DNA of 64,000 nt from Brevibacillus reuszeri (GCF_001187725.1 NZ_LGIQ01000005.1:929350-993349); one strand, 5' to 3'; counted from the first letter of the stretch, positions 27,017 through 37,320 are shown. Notes: generated from the sequence alone by a model not told the origin. Translations and numbers: made by a program.

Positions 27017-28390
27017 ATGCATGCAGAAGAAGGATTTGTCGAATATACAGAAGCGCTTGACTGGCTGCATGGCCTTCTTGCATTTGGTCAAAGACCGGGG
27101 CTGGAAAGAATGCAGTGGGTGCTGAAAGAACTAGGGCATCCCGAGCGCAGAGTACCGTTCATCCATGTAGCAGGCACAAATGGCAAAGGCTCTACCTGCG
27201 CCTATCTTACCCAGATGCTGATGGAAGCAGGCTACAGTGTAGGAACGTTTACATCTCCCTATTTAATCGATTTTCGTGAGCGAATCCGTTTTAATGGGAA
27301 TATGATTTCAGAGGAAGATCTGCTGCAGCTGGTGAACGAGGTAAAGTCCTTGGTAACCCGCTGCGAGCAGGAAACCGAGTTTGGTTCTCCTACGGAGTTT
27401 GAGGTGATCACGCTGATTGCCATTCTGTACTATGCTAGAGTGGCAAGACCAGCGGTGGTTGTATGGGAAACAGGGCTTGGGGGTCGTTTGGATTCTACAA
27501 ACGCCGTCATCCCTCTTGTTTCCGTCATCACCAACATCGGGCTCGATCATACGCATGTTCTGGGTGACAATCTGGTAGACATCGCCCGTGAAAAAGCAGG
27601 GATCATCAAGCCTGGAGTACCTGTCGTAACAGGAGAGACCAGACCTGAGGTGCTTGCTGTATTCCAGGAGCGTGTCAGCCAGACTCACAGTACACTCTAT
27701 CAGTTCGGTAAGGATTTTCATGGAGAACAGATTTCGGAACAGCTCGGTGAACAACAATTTCGTTACCGCAGCATCCATCGACGCCATGAGTCTACCTACC
27801 GTTTGACTATGAATGGAGGACATCAGACAGATAATGCTTCTGTTGCTCTGATGACCATTGATGTTTTGCGCAACTATTTCTCTTTTTTGCTGGAAGAGGA
27901 GGAATTGTTTCGAGGTTTGCAACAAACGCGTTGGCCTGGTCGTCTAGAAATAGTCTCCCCAAGACCTTTGGTACTCTTGGACGGAGCACACAACCAAGAG
28001 GGGATGGAAGCGCTCGTAAGCAGTCTGGATCGTTTGTTGCCACAAGGGAAGAACTTGCATTTGCTCTTTTCCGGGCTTGCAGATAAGCCGCTCTCGCAAA
28101 TGGCAGAGACGCTTATACCGCTCAGATCCCGCATGAAGTCTATTCATGTGACGACGTTCGACTTTCCACGTGCAGCTGATGCTACGGCTTTGCACGATGC
28201 GTTTCAGACAGGCGGATGGGAAGCAGAGCTTCTCGATGCTGTTCCTGACTGGCGAGCATTTCTACTTGCTTGGACGAAGGAGAAACAAGCAGCGAAATCA
28301 GATGATTGTTTAGTTGTCTGCGGTTCGCTCTACTTCATCGCCCAAGTGCGCGCATTCTTTCCCACTACAGCAGAAGAGGCAGGTGAATAG
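27017..28390 (+). CDS. folC: Folylpolyglutamate synthase / dihydrofolate synthase
   Basis: Adds glutamate to dihydropteroate and folates. 457 residues of the Mur-ligase-related fold: P-loop [49 protein letters not shown], and [12 protein letters not shown]. It follows valS as in B. subtilis, and its frame ends one base before the murC start codon, so the two are likely coupled. Confidence 0.96.
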   Translation: MHAEEGFVEYTEALDWLHGLLAFGQRPGLERMQWVLKELGHPERRVPFIHVAGTNGKGSTCAYLTQMLMEAGYSVGTFTSPYLIDFRERIRFNGNMISEEDLLQLVNEVKSLVTRCEQETEFGSPTEFEVITLIAILYYARVARPAVVVWETGLGGRLDSTNAVIPLVSVITNIGLDHTHVLGDNLVDIAREKAGIIKPGVPVVTGETRPEVLAVFQERVSQTHSTLYQFGKDFHGEQISEQLGEQQFRYRSIHRRHESTYRLTMNGGHQTDNASVALMTIDVLRNYFSFLLEEEELFRGLQQTRWPGRLEIVSPRPLVLLDGAHNQEGMEALVSSLDRLLPQGKNLHLLFSGLADKPLSQMAETLIPLRSRMKSIHVTTFDFPRAADATALHDAFQTGGWEAELLDAVPDWRAFLLAWTKEKQAAKSDDCLVVCGSLYFIAQVRAFFPTTAEEAGE

Positions 28391-28391
28391 G

Positions 28392-29774
28392 GTGGATCAG
28401 GCTAGGCACGTCCACTTTGTGGGCATAGGCGGATATGGCATGAGTGCCATTGCCCGCGTCTTGATCGACCTTGGATACAAGGTAACCGGCTCCGATGTCG
28501 CCATGAACGATTTGGCGAAAAAGCTGGAAGCAAGAGGGGCGGTCGTTCATATCGGCCATCAAGCTGCCCACGTGGAGGGAGCAGACATCGTTGTATACTC
28601 CACCAGCATTCCAAAAGACAATCCCGAGGTTGTTGCAGCAGAGGAAAAAGGGATTGTGGTCATGCATCGCTCGCAAATGCTTGCCCGCATCTTAAACGAA
28701 CGGACAGGTGTGGCAGTCGCAGGAGCGCATGGCAAAACCACGACTACTTCTATGATTTCGCATGTAATGGAAGAGTGCGGAGTAGACCCGACCTTTATTA
28801 TCGGCGGAGAATTGATGAACGCCGGAACCAATGCCAAGGCAGGAACGAGTGAGTATGTCATCGCTGAGGCGGATGAGAGTGACGGCTCGTTCTTGGAATA
28901 CAGACCGATGTACGAAATCGTCACCAGCATCGAGCCAGACCATCTGGAGCATTTTGACGGTGATTTTAATAATTTGAAGCAGGCGTATGTAAAATTTCTC
29001 AGTCACTTGAAACCAGGGGGAAAAGCGGTCTTGTGCATCGACGATTCGCATGTGCGTGACGTGCTCCCTTCGGTAACGGAGACGGTAGTATCGTATTCAA
29101 TTGATCCGGCAATGGCAGGTCAGGCAGATTACCGCGCAGAAGCGATTCATTGCGGAGATCGTTGCAGCACATGCCAGATTTATCATAAGGACCAGCTTCT
29201 CGGTGAGCTGATTCTCACGGTGCCAGGCAATCACAATATCGCAAATGCACTCGCAGCGATTATCGTCTGCCTCGACACTGGCTTGTCATTTGAGCAGATA
29301 GCTGCTGCGTTGACGACCTTCCGCGGAGCAAAGCGCCGCTTCCAGATTATTGGTGACGCGCGTGACGTTCTCGTTGTGGATGACTACGCTCATCATCCGA
29401 CAGAAATTATTGCGACGCTAAATGGGGCGAGAGCTTCTGGTAGAAGAGTGATCGCTGTCTTCCAGCCTCAGCGTTATACCCGAACCTTCTTTCTCATGGA
29501 TGAGTTCAGCCGTGCCTTCGCGGAAGCGGACGAGGTGATTGTGACCGACATCTACTCGCCAGCTGGAGAACCGAAAATTGAGGGAGTAACCTCAGAGGTG
29601 CTGGTGGAAAAAATTCGCGTCAATAGCCATCCGCGCGCGCAGTACATCCCAACGAAGGAACAGATGCAGGAGCAAGTTTTCAAAGATTTGCAGCCTGGGG
29701 ACCTCGTATTGACGATGGGCGCAGGAGATATTTGGAAATCAGCTTACTGGCTGGCAGAAAAGCTGGAAAAATAA
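28392..29774 (+). CDS. murC: UDP-N-acetylmuramate--L-alanine ligase
   Basis: Adds L-alanine to UDP-MurNAc in the cytosolic phase of peptidoglycan synthesis. 460 residues: [18 protein letters not shown] for UDP binding, ATP P-loop [53 protein letters not shown] and [13 protein letters not shown] 28392 is chosen; the longer frame from 28314 overlaps folC. In B. subtilis murC is elsewhere, so its place after folC is a lineage difference. A strong terminator follows. Confidence 0.97.
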   Translation: MDQARHVHFVGIGGYGMSAIARVLIDLGYKVTGSDVAMNDLAKKLEARGAVVHIGHQAAHVEGADIVVYSTSIPKDNPEVVAAEEKGIVVMHRSQMLARILNERTGVAVAGAHGKTTTTSMISHVMEECGVDPTFIIGGELMNAGTNAKAGTSEYVIAEADESDGSFLEYRPMYEIVTSIEPDHLEHFDGDFNNLKQAYVKFLSHLKPGGKAVLCIDDSHVRDVLPSVTETVVSYSIDPAMAGQADYRAEAIHCGDRCSTCQIYHKDQLLGELILTVPGNHNIANALAAIIVCLDTGLSFEQIAAALTTFRGAKRRFQIIGDARDVLVVDDYAHHPTEIIATLNGARASGRRVIAVFQPQRYTRTFFLMDEFSRAFAEADEVIVTDIYSPAGEPKIEGVTSEVLVEKIRVNSHPRAQYIPTKEQMQEQVFKDLQPGDLVLTMGAGDIWKSAYWLAEKLEK

Positions 29775-29788
29775 GCGTATATACCATG

Positions 29789-29822
29789 AAAGACTTGGAC
29801 CAATTGGTTCAGGTCTTTTTTT
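29789..29822 (+). terminator. Terminator after murC
   Basis: AAAGACTTGGACC (29789-29801) pairs with GGTTCAGGTCTTT with minor mismatch, then a T-run. Confidence 0.9.
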
Positions 29823-29853
29823 GGTTGTACCAAATGCACGCAATACATAATTT

Positions 29854-29870
29854 TTAGTACCAGATACTAA
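29854..29870 (+). promoter_or_regulatory. FapR-type operator upstream of fabH
   Basis: TTAGTACCAGATACTAA is a near-perfect 17-base inverted repeat matching the FapR consensus (TTAGTACCTGATACTAA type). It lies just upstream of a TATAAT at 29881-29886, so repressor binding would cover the -35 region. FapR releases DNA when malonyl-CoA binds. Confidence 0.8.
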
Positions 29871-29880
29871 TATCTAGTGT

Positions 29881-29886
29881 TATAAT
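29881..29886 (+). promoter_or_regulatory. -10 element of the fabH promoter
   Basis: A consensus TATAAT 34 bases before the fabH start codon; the -35 falls inside the FapR-type operator and is not a good match to TTGACA. Confidence 0.55.
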
Positions 29887-29919
29887 GAGGTCGTTAAAAA
29901 CTCTCGAGGTGATAATGAT

Positions 29920-30924
29920 ATGGAAATGAATCCTGAGCAAAATAAAGCACGAATTACCGCAATCGGCACCTACGTTCCGACGCGTGTTATGACTAATGCA
30001 GAGCTTGAGCAAATGGTTGAGACATCCAATGAATGGATATTGCAGCGAACCGGTATTCATGAGCGAAGAATTGCCGCAGAGGACCAATTTACAAGCGACC
30101 TTGCCATTGCGGCTGTCGAAAAGTTGATTCATACCTATCAAAAAAGCGTAACGGATGTTGATATGATTCTGGTGGCCACAAGCACTCCTGATTATCCGTT
30201 TCCGAGTGTTGCTACTCAAATACAGGCTCATTTTGGAATCGAACAGGCTGGCGCACTGGACCTTTCTGCGACCTGCGCCGGGTTCACGTATGCCCTGCAT
30301 GTCGCAAATACGATGATCTGCTCAGGCTTGCATCAAAAAGTATTGGTCGTCGCGGCCGAAACACTTTCCAAAGTGACCGACTACACAGACCGTACGACGT
30401 GCATCTTATTCGGGGATGGTGCAGGAGCTGTTTTGGTTGAAAGAGACGAGAAAGCTCCAGGCTTTCATTCCTTCTATCAGGGATCAAAGGGAGACGGAGG
30501 GATACATGTCTACCGTACCGGTTTTTCTGAAAAAATGTTCGGGCGCGATTTGACAGCAACCGGGTGCATTGTCCAAAATGGCCGAGAAGTGTACAAATGG
30601 GCGGCAACAACCATTCCAAAAGCGATGGAGGAAGTAGTTAGCCGAGCGGGCAAAAGCTTGGAGGATGTGGACTGGTTCATCCCACACAGTGCGAATCTGC
30701 GCATGATTGAGTCCATTTGCGAAAAGAGTGATTTCCCGATTGAAAAGACCCTTGTCAGCATGACGCACTACGGCAATACATCGGCCGCCAGTATCCCGCT
30801 AGCACTTGATCTGGGGATTCAGCAAGGAAAGGTGAAGAATGGCGACACGCTCCTTTTGTACGGATTTGGAGGTGGTCTTGTCCACGCGGGCTTGATGCTG
30901 ACATGGGATGTGGATGGAAAGTAA
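29920..30924 (+). CDS. fabH: Beta-ketoacyl-ACP synthase III
   Basis: Starts fatty-acid elongation by condensing an acyl-CoA primer with malonyl-ACP. 334 residues with the full triad: Cys119 in LSATCAGFTYAL, His256 in WFIPHSANLRM, Asn286 in HYGNTSAASIP; LFGDGAGAVLVE and GFGGGLVHAG are also typical. GAGGTGAT precedes the ATG. It stands alone between murC and the prepilin peptidase gene rather than beside fabF or other fab genes, so it may be a second copy or specialised for branched primers (inference). Its FapR box links it to lipid homeostasis. Confidence 0.93.
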   Translation: MEMNPEQNKARITAIGTYVPTRVMTNAELEQMVETSNEWILQRTGIHERRIAAEDQFTSDLAIAAVEKLIHTYQKSVTDVDMILVATSTPDYPFPSVATQIQAHFGIEQAGALDLSATCAGFTYALHVANTMICSGLHQKVLVVAAETLSKVTDYTDRTTCILFGDGAGAVLVERDEKAPGFHSFYQGSKGDGGIHVYRTGFSEKMFGRDLTATGCIVQNGREVYKWAATTIPKAMEEVVSRAGKSLEDVDWFIPHSANLRMIESICEKSDFPIEKTLVSMTHYGNTSAASIPLALDLGIQQGKVKNGDTLLLYGFGGGLVHAGLMLTWDVDGK

Positions 30925-30936
30925 TGAAAAGAATAT

Positions 30937-30969
30937 GCCGACCAGGTATGATGCCAGGTCGGTTTTTTT
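30937..30969 (+). terminator. Terminator after fabH
   Basis: GCCGACC (30937-30943) pairs with GGTCGGT (30957-30963), followed by a run of T. Confidence 0.85.
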
Positions 30970-31072
30970 GTGCCATCGGTTCATAGTACCTTCTTGCCAG
31001 TGAAGCTCTCGATTTCCTACAGGTGTTTAGAGGGGGGCGAGCTTATTTGAAAATACAGGAGGGGTGGCGAGA

Positions 31073-31558
31073 ATGTGGTTCTTGCTGGAAAAGCTGAGAC
31101 AACCTGATGTGGTTCAGTTGCTCGTTCATTTGCTTTTCGTAGGGATATGCTTGTACGTCGCTTGGACCGATTTGCGAGAGAGAAGAATCCCTAATGACGC
31201 ACTTCTATTTGGATTTCTTTTTACTACGCTCCTGGCCCTCCTTTTTCCCGAGGCGTTTTCGTGGTCGATGCATGCTCTGCCTGCGATCGCCTTTACTCTG
31301 GGATTTGTTCTGCTCAGTCTCTGGTGGCCTGCTGCACTGGGAATGGGAGATGCCAAGCTGCTAGGGCTGCTGGCCTACGGGCTAGGATTTCAGGCGTTTC
31401 TCTCTGTGTTTACGCTGGCATGTACATTTGCGTTTTTGACCGCTCTATTATTGCTGAGCTGCAAAAAAATAAAAGCGGGTGGGACGCTTCCCTATGCACC
31501 TTTTGTGGCTGTAGGGATGCTCTGTGAGCTGATTTTTCATCTGCTAGATTTTAATTGA
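31073..31558 (+). CDS. Prepilin peptidase, short form (A24 family)
   Basis: An aspartic membrane protease that would remove leader peptides of type IV-like pseudopilins used in DNA uptake. 161 residues, about six membrane segments. The two catalytic aspartates are visible: Asp33 in TDLRERRIPN and Asp93 in GMGDAKLL. The N-terminal methyltransferase domain of full-length ComC/PilD (~250 residues) is absent, as in TadV/FlaK-like short forms. ATG 31073 follows AGGAGGGG; a GTG at 31064 overlaps that site. Position before a spoIIB-like gene matches comC of B. subtilis. Confidence 0.82.
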   Translation: MWFLLEKLRQPDVVQLLVHLLFVGICLYVAWTDLRERRIPNDALLFGFLFTTLLALLFPEAFSWSMHALPAIAFTLGFVLLSLWWPAALGMGDAKLLGLLAYGLGFQAFLSVFTLACTFAFLTALLLLSCKKIKAGGTLPYAPFVAVGMLCELIFHLLDFN

Positions 31559-31639
31559 TAGAATTACTAGTATGTGTCATAACCCGTCCAGAGGCAACGT
31601 AAGCTAGTACAAAGAGCCTGTTGCTGGGAGGGCATGACT

Positions 31640-32911
31640 ATGAGCGGAGAAAAACGAAACAATGTCACCGTTAAAATGAACGGGAAGTTTTGGGAAGAAA
31701 AGCGTGAGAGCAGTGCCGACCAACGAACACCGAAAGAATTGCCGCCACGGGTACGGATTCAAGGACCACCCATTTCGATTCCGGGTCCTACTCACGTAAA
31801 AAAAGGAAATGATGCCTACGATCGCATGATGCAGCTGCGAGAGATGGAAGAGCGCGAAGCACCAAAAGAGACAGAGATTCCAAAAGAGCCCGAGAAGCCG
31901 GATATAGCCGAGCTGTATGAAGGGACTTATGGAGAATCGTTTGGCAGGGGGAAGATAAGTCGACTCCTCTCCTATTTTCCAAAGGGACCCGTTCTGCAAA
32001 CGGTTTTGACCACTGGAGGGGCAATCGCAATCGGGCTTTTGTTCGGATTTTTAGTGTTAACGGTGTTTACGAAGGAAGAGTTCTCGGAATCCTATCGCAA
32101 TGTGCTGGAGGATACAGTACAAACACTGACTGCCGCAAGTCCGGGTGATGTACCGAAGATCGCCGGTCCCGTTTTGCCTGGGGTAACAGGCAGTGCAGGG
32201 CAGTCGGCTCCTGCTGCATCAGCGCCCGTAGGCACCGGGAGTGAGGTGCCGCTTCAGCTTCCTGAGATCAGCATGTTTGTGGCGCAAGCAGGCGTCTTTC
32301 AGAAGGACGCGGCGCCAGATGCCGTTGTCGAACCGCTCAACAAGATGGGAATCCCTCATCTCCTTTACAAGGACAGTGCCAAACAATATATGTTTGCAGC
32401 GGTAGCGCCGACAAGAGATGCTGTTCTTGGATTTGCGACTAGCTTGAAAAACAAAGGAATGGATGTTTACGTCAAAGAGTTTTCCTTCCCTGCCTTCCAA
32501 GGAACGATTCCGATTGTTCAGGCGCAGACAGCGGGAGCAAATCCCGATGTGAGTGGCTTTTTCAGCAAGGGAGTAAAACTGATCCAAACGTTATCAGCTC
32601 ATTCGGGTCTGATTATTACGACAGGTCAGCTATCCTCTACTCCGCAAGAGACGGCTACGCTCAAAGAACAGCACCGCCAATTTCTGGAAGCCAGCCGTGT
32701 GGTGCAGGTTCCTGAGACAATGAAGCCGCAATATACAGCGATGTTAAATGGCGTTGATCAGGCGATGGCAGCCAGAGAAAAAATGGCGGAAGCCAGCGCA
32801 GGTAAAAAAGTAGAGAGCGCAGAATCCTATGCGTGGCAAGTGCAGGCGGGGGTTTTGGAGTATTTGGAGGGCTACGCAAGTCTGCTACAGCAGGCAGAGA
32901 AAAAAGAATAG
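31640..32911 (+). CDS. spoIIB: SpoIIB-like SPOR-domain protein
   Basis: 423 residues: an N-terminal cytosolic part beginning near NVTVKMNGKFWEEK and rich in Pro/Glu, a single membrane segment (~residues 118-142), a low-complexity linker (ASAPVGTGSEVP) and a SPOR-like domain (FVAQAGVFQKDAAPDAV and YKDSAKQYMFAAVAP). SpoIIB acts in septal peptidoglycan remodelling at engulfment in B. subtilis. The architecture and its position before maf-radC-mreB support the match; the sequence itself is diverged. ATG 31640 is preferred because GGGAGG is too close to the ATG at 31634. Confidence 0.72.
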   Translation: MSGEKRNNVTVKMNGKFWEEKRESSADQRTPKELPPRVRIQGPPISIPGPTHVKKGNDAYDRMMQLREMEEREAPKETEIPKEPEKPDIAELYEGTYGESFGRGKISRLLSYFPKGPVLQTVLTTGGAIAIGLLFGFLVLTVFTKEEFSESYRNVLEDTVQTLTAASPGDVPKIAGPVLPGVTGSAGQSAPAASAPVGTGSEVPLQLPEISMFVAQAGVFQKDAAPDAVVEPLNKMGIPHLLYKDSAKQYMFAAVAPTRDAVLGFATSLKNKGMDVYVKEFSFPAFQGTIPIVQAQTAGANPDVSGFFSKGVKLIQTLSAHSGLIITTGQLSSTPQETATLKEQHRQFLEASRVVQVPETMKPQYTAMLNGVDQAMAAREKMAEASAGKKVESAESYAWQVQAGVLEYLEGYASLLQQAEKKE

Positions 32912-33075
32912 AGGCATCTGGAGCAACCAGACTTCCGCAATGTTTTCTTGCAGGGAGTCTTTTCTTTATATACAGTAACTACCAAGAGCAATCAGGGATT
33001 GTTTCGCACTCCCCCATTTGCTAAACTTATTGATGGCAAAAAGAGAATCCCTTCTAGAAAGGGAGTTGGGGAAGT

Positions 33076-33315
33076 ATGGGAAAAGAAACGCTTATACTGT
33101 TGTTATTGTTGGTCAGTGGGCTCTTGTTCGGTAGTATTGTCGGGGAGATTTTGAGTCCCTGGGTTCCTTTCCTGACCAAGAGCAAAACGATAACATGGTC
33201 GCCTGCGGCAGATTTAGAAATTTTGAAGTACGACCTGAACTTTCAGGTAAAACTAAATCTAGCCAGTATTGGAGGGCTTGCCCTCGCATTTTGGATCCAT
33301 CGACGTATAAAGTAG
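33076..33315 (+). CDS. DUF4321 small membrane protein
   Basis: 79 residues with two hydrophobic segments (LILLLLLVSGLLFGSIVGEIL and ASIGGLALAFWIH) joined by a loop with SPWVPFLTKSKTI, the layout of DUF4321 proteins that sit upstream of maf in many Firmicutes. The function is unknown. A GGGAGTTGGGG stretch precedes the ATG, and maf follows after eight bases, so the two probably share a transcript. Confidence 0.75.
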   Translation: MGKETLILLLLLVSGLLFGSIVGEILSPWVPFLTKSKTITWSPAADLEILKYDLNFQVKLNLASIGGLALAFWIHRRIK

Positions 33316-33323
33316 GGTGAAAA

Positions 33324-33911
33324 ATGACGAACACGAACACATCTCTCATTCTAGCTTCATCCTCACCACGCCGCAGAGAATTACTGCAAAATCTCGGAAC
33401 CCCCTTCGAGGTTTTGACGAGCGATGTGGATGAGACTACGGCTCCAGAGCTTTCGCCAGAGGATGTGGTGAAAGAGCTGTCCCTGCGTAAAGCAGCGGCT
33501 GTCGCTGATCGGCTGACAGAAGGGATCGTCTTGGGATCGGATACCATTGTTGTGTTAAACGGACAAATTTTAGGGAAGCCAATGGACGAGAGTGATGCAT
33601 TCCGAATGCTATCGATGCTGCAAGGTCAGGAACACACGGTTTATAGTGGTGTGGCACTGATTGATGTCGCTACGAAACGCTCGGAAGTATCGTTTAGCCA
33701 TACCCAGGTGAAGATTCGCCCGCTTTCAAAAGAGGAGATCAATTCTTACATTGCAACGAGGGAACCGATGGACAAAGCAGGTTCCTACGCCATTCAGGGT
33801 ATTGGTGCTACAATCGTGGAAGGGATCAAAGGCGATTATTTTACCGTTGTCGGTCTTCCGCTATGCTTGACTGCCAATATGCTCTCTCGTTTTGGTATTG
33901 TGATTTTATAG
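33324..33911 (+). CDS. maf: Maf nucleotide pyrophosphatase
   Basis: Hydrolyses non-canonical or methylated nucleoside triphosphates (dTTP/UTP class) and is linked to septum arrest during competence and sporulation. 195 residues: LILASSSPRRRELL at the N-terminus, SDVDETTAPELSP, VLGSDTIVVLNGQILGKP, and DKAGSYAIQGIGA. It lies between DUF4321 and radC, the usual mre-cluster context. Confidence 0.95.
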   Translation: MTNTNTSLILASSSPRRRELLQNLGTPFEVLTSDVDETTAPELSPEDVVKELSLRKAAAVADRLTEGIVLGSDTIVVLNGQILGKPMDESDAFRMLSMLQGQEHTVYSGVALIDVATKRSEVSFSHTQVKIRPLSKEEINSYIATREPMDKAGSYAIQGIGATIVEGIKGDYFTVVGLPLCLTANMLSRFGIVIL

Positions 33912-34013
33912 TTGTCTAGCTTGGCTTCAAGCGGCAACGGCCATACTTCTGATGATCGCTCTCCATGCCAGCCGTTCCGATAAAAGTGTAAAATGGCTGG
34001 AGGCGGTAGAAAA

Positions 34014-34712
34014 ATGGCAACAAATACCTGTAACAAAATAACCGTGAAAAACGTCCCTTACTATGAACGTCCTCGGGAGCGGTTGCTTCGAGAAGGAGCA
34101 GACCATTTGTCTGATACAGAGCTTCTTGCCATTTTACTGCGGACAGGCAGGGAACAAGAGACTGCCTATGAGCTTGCTCAACGGCTGTTAGTCAGGTTTG
34201 GCGATCTGCGAGGGGTAGCTGAGGCCTCCCATGCAGAGTTAACTGAGCTAAAGGGGATCGGTCCAGTAAAAGCGATAGAATTGCATGCTGCGTTCGAATT
34301 AGGACGCAGATTAGTTGCGGTTCCACGTAAAAGTCGGGCTTCAATCCGATTGCCACGTGATGTGGCCGATCTGATGTCGACAGAGCTGGCTCATTTGACA
34401 CAGGAGCATTTTGTGTGTCTCTTTCTCAATACCAAGAACCACGTGATTGGCAAGCAGACTATTTTTGTAGGCAGTCTGGACGCTTCCATCGTGCACCCTA
34501 GAGAAGTCTTCAAAGAAGCGATCCGTCGCAGCAGCGCATCAGTGATTTGCCTACATAACCATCCGAGTGGTGATCCTACGCCAAGCAGGGAAGACATCGC
34601 GATCACACATACTTTGCGTGAAGCGGGTGAGTTGGTGGGAATCTCCTTGTTGGATCATGTGATCATAGGGGATGGCAAGTACGTCAGCTTAAAAGAGCAG
34701 GGGTACTTATAA
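34014..34712 (+). CDS. radC: RadC-family JAMM-domain protein (UPF0758)
   Basis: 232 residues: an N-terminal helix-hairpin-helix region ([29 protein letters not shown]) and a C-terminal MPN/JAMM domain with metal ligands in [20 protein letters not shown]. The biological role is uncertain; the old link to DNA repair is not well supported. ATG 34014 follows GGAGGCGG; an in-frame ATG at 33993 has no ribosome binding site. It directly precedes mreB, a conserved arrangement. Confidence 0.93.
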   Translation: MATNTCNKITVKNVPYYERPRERLLREGADHLSDTELLAILLRTGREQETAYELAQRLLVRFGDLRGVAEASHAELTELKGIGPVKAIELHAAFELGRRLVAVPRKSRASIRLPRDVADLMSTELAHLTQEHFVCLFLNTKNHVIGKQTIFVGSLDASIVHPREVFKEAIRRSSASVICLHNHPSGDPTPSREDIAITHTLREAGELVGISLLDHVIIGDGKYVSLKEQGYL

Positions 34713-34725
34713 ATGCTTGCAATTG

Positions 34726-34731
34726 TATAAT
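34726..34731 (+). promoter_or_regulatory. Candidate -10 element for mreB
   Basis: A perfect TATAAT 19 bases before the mreB start, between radC and mreB; the -35 region (TACTTA) is poor and the leader would be very short. Confidence 0.35.
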
Positions 34732-34749
34732 AGCGGAAGGAGTTTTTTT

Positions 34750-35793
34750 ATGTTTGGAGGATTTACACGTGACTTGGGGATTGACCTCGGCACTGCTAAT
34801 ACATTGGTTTTCGTAAAAGGAAAGGGAATCGTTGTGCGGGAGCCGTCCGTCGTAGCGATTCGTACGAACAATAATACAATCGAGGCGGTAGGGAATGCGG
34901 CAAAGAGCATGATTGGCCGTACACCTGGAAACATCGTGGCTGTTCGTCCAATGAAAGACGGTGTTATCGCTGATTTTGATACAACTGCTACGATGATGCG
35001 CTATTTCATTAATCAAGCGCAAAAAAACCAAGGCTTGTTCAGCCGTCGTCCGAATGTGATGGTTTGTGTGCCATCCGGTATTACGGCTGTAGAAAAACGT
35101 GCAGTGGAAGATGCAACCAAGCAGGCAGGAGCCAAAGAAGCGCATACGATTGAGGAACCGTTTGCAGCAGCAATCGGCGCAGATCTACCTGTATGGGAGC
35201 CGACAGGAAGCATGGTAGTAGATATCGGTGGGGGTACGACAGAGGTCGCGATCATTTCCTTGGGAGGAATTGTTACTTCCCGTTCGATTCGTGTGGGTGG
35301 AGATGAGATGGACGGCGCGATTATGCAATACATCAAGCGTCGCTACAATCTGATGATTGGTGAGCGCACGGCTGAAACGCTGAAGCTCGAGATCGGTTCT
35401 GCGATTGCACCGGAAGAAGCGGAAAACGTAGATATTCGCGGGCGCGATCTTGTGTCCGGACTGCCAAAAACGCTTTCAGTAAGCAGCACGGAAATTGCGG
35501 AGGCACTGGGCGAAACAGTGGCCGCAATCGTAGAAGCAGTAAAGGTTACATTGGAAAAAAGTCCACCGGAGCTTGCAGCTGACATCATGGATCGGGGCAT
35601 TGTACTGACTGGCGGGGGAGCGCTCCTGCGCAATATGGATCGCTTGTTAGCCAAAGAAACGGGAATGCCTGTGCACGTAGCAGAAAATGCGCTGGACTGT
35701 GTAGCTATCGGTACAGGGCGAGCACTGGATAACATTCACCTGTTCAAGTCGAAGCATGGGATCACCTCTTCCCGACAAAAACGGGGTAAATAA
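34750..35793 (+). CDS. mreB: Rod-shape-determining actin-like protein MreB
   Basis: Membrane-associated actin homologue that organises lateral wall synthesis. 347 residues: [19 protein letters not shown] (phosphate-1), [18 protein letters not shown] (phosphate-2), [13 protein letters not shown] (adenosine motif). ATG 34750 follows GGAAGGAG; the frame is open to 34717 but without a better start. First gene of mreBCD-PBP2-minCD-rodA. Confidence 0.97.
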   Translation: MFGGFTRDLGIDLGTANTLVFVKGKGIVVREPSVVAIRTNNNTIEAVGNAAKSMIGRTPGNIVAVRPMKDGVIADFDTTATMMRYFINQAQKNQGLFSRRPNVMVCVPSGITAVEKRAVEDATKQAGAKEAHTIEEPFAAAIGADLPVWEPTGSMVVDIGGGTTEVAIISLGGIVTSRSIRVGGDEMDGAIMQYIKRRYNLMIGERTAETLKLEIGSAIAPEEAENVDIRGRDLVSGLPKTLSVSSTEIAEALGETVAAIVEAVKVTLEKSPPELAADIMDRGIVLTGGGALLRNMDRLLAKETGMPVHVAENALDCVAIGTGRALDNIHLFKSKHGITSSRQKRGK

Positions 35794-35807
35794 ACGGAGG
35801 TCAGGGC

Positions 35808-36770
35808 ATGTCGTTTTTCGGGAACAAGCGGCTTATTATCGTACTAGTTGGTCTGGTTTTGCTCATTTCAGTCGTAGGCTACACATCTCGAGAACGAGTC
35901 AATCTGACATGGCCAGAAATGTTTTTCAAGGATACCTTCAGCGTGGTGCAGGGCTTGTTTTATCGCCCTGCTCAGGCTGTTTCTGGCTTTTTTAAGGAAA
36001 TTGATGATGCGTACAAAGTCTATGAGGAAAATAAGGCACTGAAGGCCGGGCTTGATCAATATGCGCAAATGAGCGCAGAATTGCATGATTTGAAAGCGGA
36101 GAACGAGCGTCTGCGGAAATTGGTAGGTGCACAGGATTCTCTTAAATCGTATAAACTTCGTTTTGCTGAAGTAGTGGCGCGCAATCCTGATACCTGGAAC
36201 AACGTGATTACCATTGACCAGGGCCTGAAGCAGGGAATCAAAAAGGATATGGCGGTCATTACATCCAAAGGCATGGTTGGCCGCGTACAGAGTGTAGCCA
36301 ATTTTTCTGCTACAGTGGAATTGTTGACCAGCTATGAAAGACGTGACCACATTTCTGCTGATATTCAGGCGAAGCAAATCGTAAACGGTGTAGAGGTCTA
36401 TCAAAACATCAGCGGTGTCGTAGAAGAATATGACTCCCAAGAGCGTATGCTCGTCATGCGAAAAATTCCATGGGGCCAGAAAATTGAAGCAAAACAATTA
36501 GTGATCAGCTCGGGTCTTGGTGGAGTCGTTCCGCGTAACTTGCCGATCGGCTATATCGTGCGCGTCGAACCAGATGATTATGGCTTGACTCAAACGGCGT
36601 ATATTCAGCCGAGTGCTGATTTCTCGCAATTGAACGAGGTTATGGTTGTGGAACGCAATTTTTCAATTTCAGCAAATGGCGAAGTGATTCCACAGCAGCC
36701 TACGAACGGAACATCTACACCTGGGGCGAATGACAAAGCGACACCGCCTGCAAGTGGAGGTGGACAGTAA
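35808..36770 (+). CDS. mreC: Rod-shape-determining protein MreC
   Basis: 320 residues: a short cytosolic tail, one membrane segment (IIVLVGLVLLISVVGYTS), a coiled coil (~70-105, ELHDLKAENERLRKLVG) and the extracytoplasmic double beta-barrel (VVARNPDTWNNVITIDQG, KGMVGRVQSV, GLGGVVPRNLPIGYI). The C-terminus is Pro/Thr/Gly-rich. It should link MreB to the wall synthases. CGGAGG precedes the ATG, and the stop overlaps the mreD start by one base. Confidence 0.96.
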   Translation: MSFFGNKRLIIVLVGLVLLISVVGYTSRERVNLTWPEMFFKDTFSVVQGLFYRPAQAVSGFFKEIDDAYKVYEENKALKAGLDQYAQMSAELHDLKAENERLRKLVGAQDSLKSYKLRFAEVVARNPDTWNNVITIDQGLKQGIKKDMAVITSKGMVGRVQSVANFSATVELLTSYERRDHISADIQAKQIVNGVEVYQNISGVVEEYDSQERMLVMRKIPWGQKIEAKQLVISSGLGGVVPRNLPIGYIVRVEPDDYGLTQTAYIQPSADFSQLNEVMVVERNFSISANGEVIPQQPTNGTSTPGANDKATPPASGGGQ

Positions 36771-37294
36771 TGGCCCGTTTTCTGCTGACAGTCACAGTCG
36801 TGTTGCTGTTTGTACTCGAAGGAACTGTCATGCAAGTCATTTCACCGGAGACATGGGGTCTGTCATGGACGACAGTACCCCGCTTTGCGCTTGTATGCTG
36901 CATTTTTATCTCAGCGTTTCTGGGCAGACGAGAAGGTCTTTACTACGGACTCGCATTCGGCTTTCTACAGGACGTTTTGTTTGGTCAGGTCATCGGCATT
37001 TACATGATGTCGATGATGGTAGCAAGCTACTTTGCAGGGATGATCGTTCTTTTGTTTCAACGAGGGTTTGGTATGATGCTGGTTACGACCGTGCTCATTC
37101 TGTTCGGTCATGAGTGGTTATTATACAGCCTCTTCCGATTGTTTTCGGTTGCCCCTTATGATGTTCAGTGGATTCTCACTCGCCAAATTCTGCCGAGTGT
37201 GATCTTCAATCTCGCGTTTGCCTTGATTGTGTACGTTCCAATTTCGAAGATGTGCAATAACATTTTGGCAAAACGCGATTTGCATATGGAATAA
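36770..37294 (+). CDS. mreD: Rod-shape-determining membrane protein MreD
   Basis: 174 residues with five to six membrane segments and the typical GREGLYYGLAFGFLQDVLFGQ-like cytosolic loop (GRREGLYYGLAFGF, LQDVLFGQ). Belongs to the elongasome with MreC and RodA. It is translationally coupled to mreC through an overlapping stop/start and is followed 26 bases later by PBP2. Confidence 0.94.
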   Translation: MARFLLTVTVVLLFVLEGTVMQVISPETWGLSWTTVPRFALVCCIFISAFLGRREGLYYGLAFGFLQDVLFGQVIGIYMMSMMVASYFAGMIVLLFQRGFGMMLVTTVLILFGHEWLLYSLFRLFSVAPYDVQWILTRQILPSVIFNLAFALIVYVPISKMCNNILAKRDLHME

Positions 37295-37320
37295 GGGACC
37301 CGGAAAGGAGGGAACTGCTC

